Positions 9,137 to 21,297 of a DNA stretch of 64,000 bases are shown here, piece after piece. A program made the translations under genes and the position numbers. The stretch comes from Rhodoblastus sp963713695. GTDB lineage: Bacteria > Pseudomonadota > Alphaproteobacteria > Rhizobiales > Beijerinckiaceae. The notes under the pieces are model-generated. The model made no database searches and had not been told where the DNA came from. It was given only the letters and a program-made list of their open reading frames with translations. How positions within the stretch are numbered: the first letter of the stretch is position 1; the number at the start of each line of letters is the position of its first letter. The stretch spans positions 317,598-381,597 of the forward strand of contig CAVQMU010000003.1 of assembly GCA_963713695.1 (NCBI GenBank), in the 5' to 3' direction.

Positions 9137-9216
9137 TAGCGGTCCTGGCGCGGGGCCGTCAAGGGTTGGCAAACCATCCGAATCCGCGCAACGTGTCCTC
9201 TTTCCGGAGATTTTTC

Positions 9217-10533
9217 ATGCGCCTGAGTTTCAGCGCCCAAGGCAGCGCCCTCCTCCGCGCCGCCGTCGGCGCCCTGGTCCTGCCGGCCGCCTTTTTCACT
9301 GCGCCTGCCATTGCGGCCGATATCACGCTCGATTCGGCCGTGCTCGCGACCGGCGCCAAGGGCAAGATCACCTTCAAATCCGTCACGCTCACCGACTGCA
9401 ACCTGAGCCAGGCCGAGGCGACCAGCCTGTTCTCGGGCGCCCTGCCGCGCGAGGAAGCCGGCGCGCTGCTCGAACGGATGTCCGCCAAGACGCTGAAAAT
9501 CCCGGAAGCCGATATTCTCGCGGAAAACGGCGACCAGTTCACGCTGCGCGACATCGCGGCGGAGACGATCGCGGCGGGAGGCGCGGAAAAGCTTTCGATC
9601 GGCTCGATCGAAGGCGTGCTGCCGGACGACAGCGGCGACGCGACGCTTCATTCGGGACCGCTGCGGCTTGAATCGGTCGCCCTGCCCGGGCTGGCGGCGG
9701 CCCTGCGCAGCGGCGACGTCGGCCTGGCCGCCTTCCGCTTCGCGCACCTGAACTGGGACGGCGGCGAAATCTCCACGGTCGACAAGGGCACTTCGGCCGG
9801 GGTCGAAGGCGGCAACCGCATCCTGCTGCACGCCGGCGCCTCGCATGTCGACCAGACGCTCGACGCCGACGGCGCGCCGATGAGCGTGGACGCGCAATTT
9901 TCCGGCCTGACGATGAAAATGCCGCCGCAATCGCAGGGCGGCGCGACGCTTTCAGCGTTCGGTTACGCGGAAATCGCGGGCGACGCGCATTTCTCCGGCG
10001 CCTACGAAGCCCCGGCAAAAACCTATCGCCTCGCCGATTATTCGCTCGACCTGCAGAAGATCGGCAAGGTCGCCGTCAGCGGCCAGGTCTCGGGCCTCGA
10101 TAAAAACGCCCTGATCGGCGACAAGGCGGCGCGCGAAACCGCGATACAGGGCGCCACCGTCGACTGGGCGCAGATCGCCGTCACCAACGCCGGCCTGTTC
10201 GACAAGATCGTCGCCTTCACCTCGCTGAGCCAGAGCCGGTCGCCCGACGCCGTCAAGGCGGAATGGCGCGGCATCGTCTCGCAGGCGCCGCTGCTGTTTT
10301 CCGGTGCGCCGGCGATCGGCGTCGCGGCGAAGGCGGTAGACCGCTTCATCGTCGATCCCAAGACCCTCACATTGCGGGTGAAAGGCAAGGATGCGCCGCT
10401 GAAGGTCAGCGAAGTCGTGCATCCCGCCGATCCCATGGGCTTGATCAACCGCCTCGTTGTCGACGGCGGCCAGACCTCGGACAAGCCCGTCGCTGACAAA
10501 CCCGCCGACAAGCCGGCCGCCGCCAAACCCTGA
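9217..10533 (+). CDS. Exported protein of unknown function
   Basis: The 438-residue product begins with a clear Sec signal peptide (MRLSFSAQGS..., cleavage near AIAAD at about residue 34). The mature part is mostly beta-strand-like with repeated hydrophobic alternation, and ends in a Lys/Pro/Ala tail with DKPADKPA repeats. It likely acts in the periplasm or outer envelope. The ATG at 9217 has CCGGAGA seven bases upstream. I do not recognise a family. It precedes the malic enzyme gene by 47 bp on the same strand but a functional link is not evident. Confidence 0.7.
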   Translation: MRLSFSAQGSALLRAAVGALVLPAAFFTAPAIAADITLDSAVLATGAKGKITFKSVTLTDCNLSQAEATSLFSGALPREEAGALLERMSAKTLKIPEADILAENGDQFTLRDIAAETIAAGGAEKLSIGSIEGVLPDDSGDATLHSGPLRLESVALPGLAAALRSGDVGLAAFRFAHLNWDGGEISTVDKGTSAGVEGGNRILLHAGASHVDQTLDADGAPMSVDAQFSGLTMKMPPQSQGGATLSAFGYAEIAGDAHFSGAYEAPAKTYRLADYSLDLQKIGKVAVSGQVSGLDKNALIGDKAARETAIQGATVDWAQIAVTNAGLFDKIVAFTSLSQSRSPDAVKAEWRGIVSQAPLLFSGAPAIGVAAKAVDRFIVDPKTLTLRVKGKDAPLKVSEVVHPADPMGLINRLVVDGGQTSDKPVADKPADKPAAAKP

Positions 10534-10580
10534 ACGCTTCCTCGCGACGCCGACAAATCAAGTTCCGCAAAGGACCAGTC

Positions 10581-12884
<2,304 letters not shown>

Positions 12885-12979
12885 GCCGCCGCCGTAAATT
12901 GCGCCACAAAATGCTATATTGAATGCAGCAGGGCGTTTCCGCGCGGCAGGCTTTCCCGTCGCATTATGCGTCTGTTCAT

Positions 12980-13006
12980 CCGCCCGGGGCGATCATGCCC
13001 GGGCGG
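12980..13006 (+). promoter_or_regulatory. Strong GC hairpin in the porin leader
   Basis: CCGCCCGGG (12980-12988) and CCCGGGCGG (12998-13006) form a perfect 9-bp stem with a 9-base loop, ending 21 bp before the porin ATG. There is no following T run, so it is not a clear terminator for maeB. It could stabilise or control the porin mRNA. Confidence 0.4.
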
Positions 13007-13027
13007 AACAGACTTGAAGGGTTCTGG

Positions 13028-14502
13028 ATGAAGTTCAGCTTGGGCCGGACAGCCGGCGTCACGCTGCTTTTGTCGACGCTATCGACCGCGCCCGCAGCCT
13101 GGGCCGCGGATCGAGTCCTGCGCCCGAAACGCCGATCTCCTATGCCCGCAGCTGCGACTCCTACGGCGCCGGCTATTTCACCCTGCCCGGCTCCAGCCTT
13201 TGCCTGCGTCTTGGCGGCATGGCCTTCAGCGAGCTCGACCTGCGCCATGTGCCGATTTCCGCCTTCACGCCCAATCCGGGCACGGCTGCGGGCGCCGCGA
13301 AAAACGCGCCGACGCCCTCCTCCATCGGCGGCGGCTTCGGCGCCGGCCTGAGCCTCGACGCCCGCCTGCCGACGGAAGCAGGAACCGTCTCGGGCTTCGC
13401 CTCGGCGACCACGGCTTTCGGCGCCGGCTTCATGTCGCCCAACCCCGCCGGGGTTTACAGCCAGCAGGCCAGCCTCCAGGGCTATGACCCCAATGCCTGG
13501 CGGAATTTCACCCGGCTCGACCAGGCCTGGCTGCAATATGCCGGCTGGACCGCGGGACGGGCGCAGTCGGTGTTCGATTTCTACGCCGACGCCTGGAACC
13601 TGACGCCCCTGCGCGGCTCCAACGCCCGCACCGAAATGCTCGCCTATCGCTTCCAGCCGACGCCGGGCGTGCTGGCGGCGCTCTCCATCGAAAACAATCG
13701 CGAGCGGCGCAATCTCGTGGGACAGGCGATCGACCCGGCCGCCTCAGCCGATTACGCCGGCGCCGGCGCGCCCGACGCAGTCGCGGCCTTGCGCGTGGAA
13801 ATGCCGTTCGGCCTCGCCCAGATCAGCGGCGCGGCGCATGAATTGCGCACCCGCTACGCCGCGCCGGCCTCGGTCGCGCCCGGCCAGCCCGACGCCGGGG
13901 CAACCACGCAATGGGGTTTTGCGGCCCAGGGCGGGCTCAAGGTCAACCTGCCGAATATTTCCGACGCCGACGCAATGATCCTCCAGGCGACCTACGCGCG
14001 GGGCGCTTCCGCCTATCTCACCGGCGACAACCAGCCGCTGTTCGGCGGCGTCAACGATCCCGCCCATCCCGGCATAGCCAATCCTCGCCTCGCCGCCGCG
14101 CCGGGCCTCTCCACCTACGATTACGACTGCGTCACGGTCGCCCAGCCTTTCGGCCGCTGCGACAAGTCCTCGGGCTACGCGCTCGTGGCCGCGTTCAAGC
14201 ATTTCTGGACGCCGACGGTGTCTTCGTCGCTGTTCGCAAGCTTTTTCGGCATGAATTATTCCGACGCGGCCCGCACCGGCGCAGCAGGCGTCAATGGCGC
14301 GACCGATTACCGCGAGACCTCCGTCGGCGGCAACGTGACCTGGACGCCTTTGAAAAACCTGATGCTCGGCGGCGAAGTCGCGTTCACGCAGGGCAAGGCG
14401 TCGGGCCTGCCTTCCGCCGCGCCGACGCAGCCCAACGCAACCCCGGCGTGGCCCACCTCCAACGAATGGTCCGGCCGCATCCGCGTCCAGCATAATTTCT
14501 GA
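13028..14502 (+). CDS. Porin of the Hyphomicrobiales Porin_2 family (one frameshift)
   Basis: The protein starts MKFSLGRTAG with a signal peptide ending AAWAA. After a frame change near 13110 it continues ETPISYARSCDSYGAGYFT and LCLRLGG, the N-terminal signature of Porin_2 proteins. It ends in RIRVQHNF, a normal C-terminal beta-strand with terminal Phe. One base appears to be missing in the GATCGAGTCC region; restoring it gives about 491 residues, normal for the family. The product should form a trimeric outer-membrane channel. A ribosome-binding AAGGG precedes the ATG, and a strong hairpin lies in the leader. Confidence 0.8.
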
Positions 14503-14744
14503 CGAATTGGTCCCATCGCGCTGATATCCCATGCTTTCTTTCAGGCGGCGGGCGCGCTGGCCTGACGAGACGACAAGCTCGTGACGCAAGCGCTTGCAAA
14601 TCAAAGCCTTTCTGTCTTAACTCGACAAAAGGGCCACACAACTCGGTCACCACGCGGGAGGCGTTTTTGGGCAAGAGCGAGGCTGCTGGCCGACGAGACG
14701 GCGTCAATGACTCCCCTGCCGGTTCTAAGTAGTCGCCCGCCGTG

Positions 14745-16175
14745 ATGGATTCGGATATCGCCCTCGCTCTCGACCAGGCTGTTTTTGCCTACGCCCGGCT
14801 TGACGCAAATCTCTTGATTCTTTCGCGCCATGGCGCCCTGCTGGAGTGGCTGCCCGCAAGGGGCGAGAGCGTCGGCGCCTCGCCGGTGTTCTTCGGCATG
14901 GAGGCCGAATTCGCCGATCTGCGCGCCGCACGGATCGCCCGGCTCGACCTGCCCGGCCTGCGTCTTGCTCCCGCCGACGCGACGCCTTTTTCCGTCTCGG
15001 TCCTGCATGATCCCGACAAGGACGAATTTCTGATCTTCGCCAGCGCCGATTGCGGCGCGCAGGACGTCGAGCGGCAACTGGCGCACGAGCGCCGCGTCAC
15101 GCGGGTGCTGGAAGACCAGGCGCAAGCGGCGGGACGCCTGATCCGCGAGCAGGCCGCGCTCTATCGCGACATCGTCGAGACGTCCAGCGACCTGGTGTTT
15201 CGCCTCGGCGCCGACCTGCGCGTCACCTTCGTCAATTCGCACGCCTCCCGCCTGCTCGGCGAAAAGGAAGCCGAACTTTTGGGGCGTCCGGTCGATATTG
15301 CGCTGCGCGCAGCATCGGCAGGGGAATCCTGGCGCATCCGGCTCGCGCCGCAGGCGGACAATTCCTTCGAGCAGGCGCTGATCCTGCCGACGGGAGAGAC
15401 CGTATGGATCTGGTGGCAGGTCCACTGGATCGCCGACAAGCCCGGAGCCGGCGAATACCAGGCGGTCGGCCGCGACATCACCGACCTCAGGCGCCTGCGC
15501 GCGGAGGCGGCGCGCGGCGCCGAGGAGGCGCGGCGCAACGCCGTGATGCGCGAAAGGCTGCGCATCGCCCACGATCTCCACGACACGCTCGTCCATTCGC
15601 TGGTGGCGCTGGTTCCGCAATTGCGGCTGATCCGCAAGGTCGCGGGCGCCAAGGCGGACGAACGCCTGGTCGACGAACTCGACCGCGCCGAGACCGCGGC
15701 GCGCGACGGCCTTGCCCGCGCTCGCGCCGCCCTTTCCGACCTGCGCGGCCAGAATGTCGAACCGCAGGGCCTCCCCGCGGCGCTGGAGACGCTCGGCCGC
15801 CGCTTCAGCGAGCGCACCGGCGTGCCCGCGCTGGTGGACATCGATCCGCGCGCCGCCGATCCCCGGGCGGACGTCGCCGAAGCTTTCTATCGCATCGCCG
15901 AGGAGGCGCTGCGCAACGCCGAACTGCACGCCAGCGCCGCACAGGTCGGCATCTACCTGTCCGCGGACGAGGACGGCGCCCATACGCTGGTCATCGCCGA
16001 CGACGGAAAAGGGTTTGATTCGCGCAAGACGGTCGAGGGACATTTCGGCCTGGTCGGCATGCGCGAACAGGCGGAGATGATCGGGGCGTATTTCACCGTC
16101 GACACCGAGCCGGGCGGCGGCGTCCGCATTGGCATCGTCACGTCCCCCGCACGCAATCAAGGTGTTGATGGCTGA
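14745..16175 (+). CDS. Sensor histidine kinase, NarL/HisKA_3 type with PAS domain
   Basis: The 476-residue protein has an N-terminal sensory region, a PAS domain (about residues 140-250) and a HisKA_3 phosphoacceptor segment with RIAHDLHDTLVHSL, in which the first His of HDLHD is the expected site. An HATPase domain follows, with N-box-like EEALRNAELHA and G-box DDGKGF. No transmembrane helix is obvious, so it is probably cytoplasmic. A GTG directly precedes the ATG and could be the start. The response regulator gene that follows at 16597 is its likely partner. Confidence 0.85.
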   Translation: MDSDIALALDQAVFAYARLDANLLILSRHGALLEWLPARGESVGASPVFFGMEAEFADLRAARIARLDLPGLRLAPADATPFSVSVLHDPDKDEFLIFASADCGAQDVERQLAHERRVTRVLEDQAQAAGRLIREQAALYRDIVETSSDLVFRLGADLRVTFVNSHASRLLGEKEAELLGRPVDIALRAASAGESWRIRLAPQADNSFEQALILPTGETVWIWWQVHWIADKPGAGEYQAVGRDITDLRRLRAEAARGAEEARRNAVMRERLRIAHDLHDTLVHSLVALVPQLRLIRKVAGAKADERLVDELDRAETAARDGLARARAALSDLRGQNVEPQGLPAALETLGRRFSERTGVPALVDIDPRAADPRADVAEAFYRIAEEALRNAELHASAAQVGIYLSADEDGAHTLVIADDGKGFDSRKTVEGHFGLVGMREQAEMIGAYFTVDTEPGGGVRIGIVTSPARNQGVDG

Positions 16176-16596
16176 TATTTTTGTGTTTTAAATGTATTAA
16201 AACCGCAAAATAAACATATACGCGTCATCACGAAACCTCTATACTATATTAGGTACAATCAATACATTTCCCCGCGACGGGCGTCCCCGCGTCGCCATGC
16301 GCGAATCCCCACGACGCAAGGGAAAGCCAGGATAAGGCGGGGCGTCAGACATAACCGACTGAATTCTAATTCAATTGCTATTTTTCAAAAAAAACGCTAA
16401 GTTCCGTGCGGGAACGCTTTGGTATTTCCTGTTTTGGCTGCCGCCCCGGACGATGGCTGAAGAACCCCGCCTCAAAAAGCGACAAGAGTTCTTTGACTAT
16501 ATTTTGGACCGGCGTTTTTATAAGTGTGCAAAACTGGACGAAGGCATCGTCCGCACTTTGACAGGCACGCCCCGGACCGGCGGCGGGAGTTTCGCA
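16176..16596. other. Intergenic region with AT-rich island
   Basis: About 420 bp separate the kinase gene from the chosen start of the response regulator. Positions 16176-16275 and 16360-16400 are far richer in A and T than the surroundings, with TTTTAAATGTATTAAAA and an A8 run. The region probably holds a promoter for the regulator gene. An in-frame upstream ATG at 16453 could extend the regulator by 48 residues. No other gene is visible. Confidence 0.4.
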
Positions 16597-17268
16597 TTGG
16601 CCGATGACCGCATCCGCATCCTGATCGCTGAAGACCAGCCTTTGATCCGGCGCGCCTTCGCCGCCATGCTTGCGCTCGAGCCTGATTTCGAGATCGTCGC
16701 GCAGGCGGCGGACGGCGCGGAAGCCGTGCAGGCGGCGCGGCGCTGGAAGCCGCATGTCGCGCTATTGGACATCCAGATGCCCCGCCTGAACGGCATTGCC
16801 GCGACACGGCAGATCGCCAGGGATTGCCCGGAGACGCAGGTCATCATTCTCACCACCTACGACACCGACGACCTGATCTTCGACGCCATCTGCGCCGGCG
16901 CCCAGGCCTATCTGCTGAAGGACGCCGAGGAGATCGAAATTCTCGACACGATCCGCGCCGTGTCGCGCGGCCACTCGCGCCTCGCCCCGAATGTCGCGCG
17001 AAAACTGCTCAACGAATTCCGCCGCGTGCGCCGCCCCGCCCGCCCGGCGATCGGCGAAGCCGAACTGCCCGGCGAAACGCTGACCGAACGCGAGAACGAA
17101 ATCCTGCAGCTGATCGTCGCCGGCAAGGGCAACAAGGAAATCGCCATCCACCTGAAACTCGCCGAGGGAACGGTGAAGAACTACGTCAGCCGCATTCTCG
17201 AAAAGCTCAATGCGCGCAGCCGCACCGAACTGGCCGTCAAGGCGTTGAACCGGCGGCTGGACGAGTAA
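16597..17268 (+). CDS. LuxR/NarL-family response regulator
   Basis: The product has a receiver domain starting RIRILIAEDQPLIRRAF, phospho-acceptor Asp in VALLDIQMPRLNG, switch Thr in ILTTYD and Lys in YLLKDA. A C-terminal LuxR helix-turn-helix follows (LTERENEILQLIVAGKGNKE). I chose the TTG at 16597, which has GGGAG about eight bases upstream and gives 223 residues, the usual size. An ATG at 16453 in the same frame would add a 48-residue tail without domain content. It presumably receives phosphate from the adjacent NarL-type kinase. Confidence 0.82.
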   Translation: MADDRIRILIAEDQPLIRRAFAAMLALEPDFEIVAQAADGAEAVQAARRWKPHVALLDIQMPRLNGIAATRQIARDCPETQVIILTTYDTDDLIFDAICAGAQAYLLKDAEEIEILDTIRAVSRGHSRLAPNVARKLLNEFRRVRRPARPAIGEAELPGETLTERENEILQLIVAGKGNKEIAIHLKLAEGTVKNYVSRILEKLNARSRTELAVKALNRRLDE

Positions 17269-17504
17269 GACGCGGCTGCCGGGACCAGCGCGGCAAGTCA
17301 AACTCAAACAAAGGCCGCGTTCGGCTCGATGGCGACCTTCTGGTCAGCATTCTGTGCGACCGCTTTCCTCCGCCGGACTAAACCGCTTCGCGGTAGCGGC
17401 GGCGAGACGCGGCGAGATCCGTGGTCGTGCAAGACCTGATACGCCGAGGCTGACCTGTTTCAAGATCATGGGGTTCAACCCCATGCGAGACAGGAGCTTT
17501 CGCG

Positions 17505-18380
17505 ATGATCGACAAGCCCAACAGCCCGTTACGCCAGCGCATGATCGAGGACATGACGGCGCGCCGCTACACGGAGAAGGTGCAAAAGGATTATATCCGC
17601 CACGTCTGGCGCTTCGCCGTTTTTCTCCGCCGTTCGCCGGACGCCGCCACGGCCGAGGACGTTCGGCTCTATCAGCTGCATCTGGCCAAGCAGCACTTCG
17701 GCGCGCCGACCATCAACGCCGCAGTCGCCGCGCTGCGGTTTTTCTTCAATGTGACGCTCGAACGGCCGGAACTCACCCGCCATCTCGCTGGTGTGCACAA
17801 GCCACGCAAGGCGCCGGTGGTGTTGAACCAGGAAGAGATGGCCCTCCTGCTCGAAGCGGCGCCCGGCCTGAAGTATAAGGCTGCATTCGGCGTTGCCTAT
17901 GGCGCGGGTTTGCGCGTTTCCGAGGTTGTGGCGCTCAAGGTGTCCGACATCGACAGCAAGCGCATGACCTTGCGGGTCGAACAGGGCAAGGGCCAGCGCG
18001 ACCGCTATGTCATGCTGTCGCCGCAACTGCTGGAATGGCTGCGCGACTGGTGGCGGGCGGCGCGCCCCGAGGCCTGGCTTTTCCCGGGACAGAATCCGGT
18101 CAACCCGATGTCGGCGCGCCAGTTGAGCCGCGTCGTACGGGAAACCGCGCGAGTGGCCGGCATCTCCAAACGTGTGTCGCCTCACACCCTGCGGCACAGC
18201 TTCGCCACGCATCTGCTCGAACAGAACGTCGACATCCGCGTGATTCAGGTCCTGCTCGGACACGCCAAATTGGAGACGACCGCGCTCTACACCCGCGTCG
18301 CCGTCAACACGATCCGCGACGTCACCAGCCCGCTGGAAAAGCTCACCGCCAACCTCGCCGGGCGCGCGCCGCCCGCCTGA
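17505..18380 (+). CDS. Tyrosine recombinase/integrase of an IS91-like element
   Basis: The 291-residue product has a SAM-like N-terminal core-binding domain and a catalytic domain with the expected tetrad: Arg in GAGLRVSEV, His-x-x-Arg in HTLRHSFATHL, His in LLGHAKLETT and the nucleophile Tyr in ALYTRV. It is intact. The start is preceded by AGGAGC. Recombinases of this group accompany IS91-family transposases; their role in movement of the element is not settled. It may still be active on related element ends. Confidence 0.88.
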   Translation: MIDKPNSPLRQRMIEDMTARRYTEKVQKDYIRHVWRFAVFLRRSPDAATAEDVRLYQLHLAKQHFGAPTINAAVAALRFFFNVTLERPELTRHLAGVHKPRKAPVVLNQEEMALLLEAAPGLKYKAAFGVAYGAGLRVSEVVALKVSDIDSKRMTLRVEQGKGQRDRYVMLSPQLLEWLRDWWRAARPEAWLFPGQNPVNPMSARQLSRVVRETARVAGISKRVSPHTLRHSFATHLLEQNVDIRVIQVLLGHAKLETTALYTRVAVNTIRDVTSPLEKLTANLAGRAPPA

Positions 18381-18390
18381 CGCGCGCCGC

Positions 18391-19092
18391 ATGGCGCGGC
18401 CTCGTCTGGAGGTCGCCGACATTTTTCACGCCCATGGCGCGGACTGGCGCAGGGCCAATGCTGGTCATGTCAGCCTCGCCCAATTGAAGGTGATGTCGGC
18501 GATCGAATATTGCCGCACCTCGGCGCTCGGCGGTCATGTCGAGCGCTGCGAGGACTGCGCGCACACGCGCATCGCCTACAACTCCTGCCGCAACCGCCAT
18601 TGCCCGAAGTGTCAGGCCGCCGCCGCCCGACGATGGCTGGAGGACCGAGAAGCCGACCTGCTGCCGGTTCCCTATTACCACGTCGTCTTCACCGTGCCGG
18701 CCACGGTCGCGGCGATCGCCTTCCAGAACAAGGCCGCCGTCTACGATCTGCTCTTCAAGACGGCGGCCGAGACGCTGACAACGATCGCCGCCGATCCCAA
18801 ACATCTCGGCGCTCGCATCGGCCTCACCGCCGTCTTGCACACATGGGGCTCGGCGCTGACCCATCATCCCCATGTCCACATCATCGTTCCCGGCGGTGGC
18901 CTGTCGCCGGACGGATCGCGCTGGATCGCCTGCAAGCCCGGCTTCTTCCTGTCGGTGCGCGTGCTGTCGCGCCTGTTCCGCCGGCTGTTCCTGGAAGGTC
19001 TCGCCAGCCTCCACGCCGCCGGCCGTCTGGCCTTCTTCGGCGATCTCGCAGCCTTTTCCGACACGTGCGCTTTCGTCGCCGCGCTCGCGCCA
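18391..19092 (+). pseudogene. IS91-family transposase, 3' truncated
   Basis: The N-terminal zinc-binding domain is present (CEDC, then CRNRHCPKC), followed by the Y2 transposase region with the metal-binding HHPHVHIIVPGGG. Similarity stops near FVAALAP at about 19090. Intact members continue with YAKRP and the YLSRYTHR stretch holding catalytic Tyr, which is absent here. The frame runs on to 19131 through foreign sequence. The product should be inactive for rolling-circle transposition. Confidence 0.8.
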
Positions 19093-19237
19093 GGCGCTTC
19101 AAACCATAGCGCTTTGAAAAACCGTCGATGAGGCCCTCCCGGTGCTCATAAATCCGACGAGACAAGTTCGAGGTCACGCCGATGTACAGCGTGCCATTCG
19201 GCCGATTTGTGACGATGTAGATCCATCCGCCCAGCAT
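19091..19237 (-). pseudogene. GIY-YIG endonuclease-like gene fragment
   Basis: Read on the minus strand, WIYIVTNRPNGTLYIGVT and LSRRIYEHREG match the start of small GIY-YIG proteins (UvrC-type nuclease fold). The fragment ends near KRYGLKRL, at the border with the IS91 remnant, and the catalytic Glu-containing half is missing. The frame can be extended upstream to 19282, but those residues come from a palindromic repeat, so ATG 19235-19237 is the better start. Insertion or deletion with the IS91 element probably broke it. Confidence 0.7.
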
Positions 19238-19256
19238 GGTTTGATATTGCTCGGCG

Positions 19257-19286
19257 TGGATGGCCGGGACAAGCCCGGCCATGACG
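19257..19286. repeat. Palindromic REP-like repeat
   Basis: The sequence GTGGATGGCCGGGACAAGCC continues to CGGCCATGAC and forms a GGCCGGG/CCCGGCC stem. In translation it gives the MAGLVPAIH string that often appears at spurious starts in Hyphomicrobiales annotation. It is an intergenic repeat rather than coding sequence. Confidence 0.65.
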
Positions 19287-19423
19287 GTGAGATGCGACGT
19301 GCCACAAATATCCGCTGCCGACGCGCCAAGCAGCCGTTGCTGACGCAGTTCACGGCCGTCCCCTTCCCGCCAATTCTAGTCATTGCCGGGCGCATTTTTG
19401 GGTCGCCGAGCTATCGCCCCGCC

Positions 19424-20276
19424 TCACACCGCGATATTGTCGATCAGCCGGGTCTTGCCGAGTTTCGCCGCGACCAGAAGCCGCACCGGCCCATCGTCGA
19501 GCGAGGCGATCGGGGCGAGCGTCAGCGCATGGCGCGCGTCGAGATAATCGAGCGCGAAACCGGCTGCCGCCAGCTCCACCGCGCCCTCCTGGGTCGCCCG
19601 CGCCGGCGCGACGCCCGCGCGCATCGCCATCGCGGTATTCCGCAGGACAGCGTGAAGCTGCGGCGCCTTTTCGCGTTCCTCGGCGCCCAGATAGACATTG
19701 CGCGAGGACATGGCGAGCCCGTCCGCCTCGCGCAGCGTGGGAACGCCGAAAATTGCTGTGGGAATATCGAGATCCCCGACGATCTGGCGGATGACTGCGA
19801 GCTGCTGGAAATCCTTTTCGCCGAAAATGGCGCTGTCGGCCTGGGCCTGGTTGAGCAATTTCGTCACCACCAGCGCCACGCCGCCAAAATGGCTCGGACG
19901 GAAACGGTCTTCGAGTCCCGCCAGCGCCGGGCCGCCGGGACTGATTTCGGTCGAGAAGCCCGGCGGGTACATCTCCGTTCGGCCCCGGCGCGAAACAGCC
20001 GTCGGCGCCGACCTCCGCCAGTTTGGCGAGATCGGCGTCGAAAGTGCGGGGATAGGCGCCGAAATCCTCGCCTGCCCCGAACTGCGTCGGATTGACGAAG
20101 ATCGAGACGATGATCCGCTCGGCGCCTTTCCGCGCGGCCTCGACCAATGCGAGATGGCCGGCGTGCAGCGCGCCCATTGTGGGGACGAGCGCGATTTTTT
20201 CGCCCGCGGCGCGCCACCGGGCGACGGCGCCGCGCATGGCGGCGACATCGCGGAAGATCGTCGGCGATTTGGACAT
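19424..20276 (-). CDS. panC: Pantoate--beta-alanine ligase (one frameshift)
   Basis: PanC joins pantoate and beta-alanine with ATP to make pantothenate. The N-terminal half has the nucleotide-binding PTMGALHAGHLALV and SIFVNPTQF motifs; the C-terminal half has FGEKDFQQLAVI and MSSRNVYL. They lie in different frames, joined near 19980, where one extra base sits in CCGAACGGAGATG. Removing it gives about 283 residues, the normal length. ATG 20274-20276 is preferred; a GTG at 20288 overlaps the stop of the preceding gene. No panB lies nearby. Confidence 0.88.
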
Positions 20277-20284
20277 CGGCCTGC

Positions 20285-20764
20285 TCACTTGAATTGCGGG
20301 TTTTTGATCGCGCGAAAGCGCGAGGCGGGTTCGGGCGACTCTCCGGCAAGACGGCGCAGGCCCTCCACATAATCGACGGGCAAGCCGAGCGCCCGCGCCG
20401 CGGCGATGATCCTGGCCATGTAATCGGCGGGCGCGCGGCCGAGACTCGCCTGGGGCATGCCGACATAGACCAGCGCGCGCACGGGCGCGCCTTTTTCGCG
20501 CAAGACGGGCTGGCTCAGTTTCACATAGGCGCCCTTCGCGACGCCCTCATAGCGGTCGAGCGCGGCGAGATCGCCGAAACTGACCTCCCACAGCGCGCCC
20601 TGCGCGTTGGCGCCGGCGTCGCGGACCAGCGTGGCGAAACCGTCGGGCATGAGATCGACGCGATGACGCGGCAGCCGCGCCCGTCCCAACAGTTTCGCGC
20701 CCGGACAGCGCGCGGCCATGGCTTGCGCGTCCATATTGGAGCCATAGGCGAAAGTGAGCGGCAT
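20285..20764 (-). CDS. Gamma-glutamylcyclotransferase-family protein
   Basis: The 159-residue product opens with the substrate-binding FAYGSNM loop typical of the GGCT fold and has a candidate catalytic Glu in DRYEGV. Members release 5-oxoproline from gamma-glutamyl amines or peptides; the specific substrate cannot be told. It lies eight bp upstream of panC on the same strand, so the two are probably cotranscribed, but a shared pathway is not evident. Confidence 0.8.
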   Translation of the reverse strand: MPLTFAYGSNMDAQAMAARCPGAKLLGRARLPRHRVDLMPDGFATLVRDAGANAQGALWEVSFGDLAALDRYEGVAKGAYVKLSQPVLREKGAPVRALVYVGMPQASLGRAPADYMARIIAAARALGLPVDYVEGLRRLAGESPEPASRFRAIKNPQFK

Positions 20765-20879
20765 GGCGAAGCTGCGATCCCCTATTGATATTTACGGATG
20801 CGAATGTGAGAATTTGTTCCATCGGCCGGATTGGGCATTCGACCTGCACCTTATAAGCGGCCGAACAGGGAGGACAATC

Positions 20880-21248
20880 ATGAAAATCGTGAAAAAGGCG
20901 CTGATGGCGCTTGCCTGCGGCATCGCGCTCGCCAGCGCCCAGCAGGCCATGGCCGGCGAAGCGGCCGGAACCTACAAGCGCTCCAATGGCGACATCGTTC
21001 GCGTTTCCGTCAACGGCGGCAAGCTCTATTGCAAAATCGTCTCGGGCAGCCAGCCGGGCTTTGAAATGTGCCACGGCATGGCGAACGCCGGCGGCGACAC
21101 CTGGTCGGGCGCCGACATGAAACATCCCTCCATGCCGGGCATGATGACGTTCAACGGCACGGTGGTCGTCGCAGGCGCGGGCCTTTCGATCAAGGGCTGC
21201 GCGGTAGGACAGTCAATGTGCGACTCGGAGAGCTGGACTCGCCAGTAA
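20880..21248 (+). CDS. Small exported DUF2147-like protein
   Basis: The 122-residue product has a signal peptide (MKIVKKALMALACGIALA, cleavage near AMAGEA). The mature part resembles DUF2147 proteins: a GTY start, a basic strand, an MMTFNGTVVV segment and a closing KGCAVGQSMCDSESWTR with paired Cys. Function in the periplasm is unknown. ATG 20880 follows AGGGAGGACA, so the longer upstream frame was dropped. Divergent from the GGCT gene. Confidence 0.7.
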   Translation: MKIVKKALMALACGIALASAQQAMAGEAAGTYKRSNGDIVRVSVNGGKLYCKIVSGSQPGFEMCHGMANAGGDTWSGADMKHPSMPGMMTFNGTVVVAGAGLSIKGCAVGQSMCDSESWTRQ

Positions 21249-21297
21249 GATCTGGAAAGCCTTGGGTTCCCGACAATCGGAGCCCGAGGCCTCGCGC

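Larger units (their letters stand above)
17440..19092 (+). mobile_element. Truncated IS91-like element with tyrosine recombinase
   Basis: A tyrosine recombinase gene and an IS91-family transposase gene lie head to tail with a 10-bp gap, an arrangement seen in IS91-like elements. The left edge probably includes the hairpin ATGGGGTTCAACCCCAT near 17468-17484. The right part is missing: the transposase reading frame loses similarity near 19090, where a GIY-YIG gene fragment on the other strand begins. The exact ends cannot be fixed without a reference copy. With the transposase truncated before its catalytic Tyr residues, the element should not move by itself. Confidence 0.7.

Noticed and set aside
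17269..17504. tRNA or attachment site at the left end of the IS91-like element
   Set aside because: No tRNA cloverleaf features or matching direct repeat on the right side could be found by eye.
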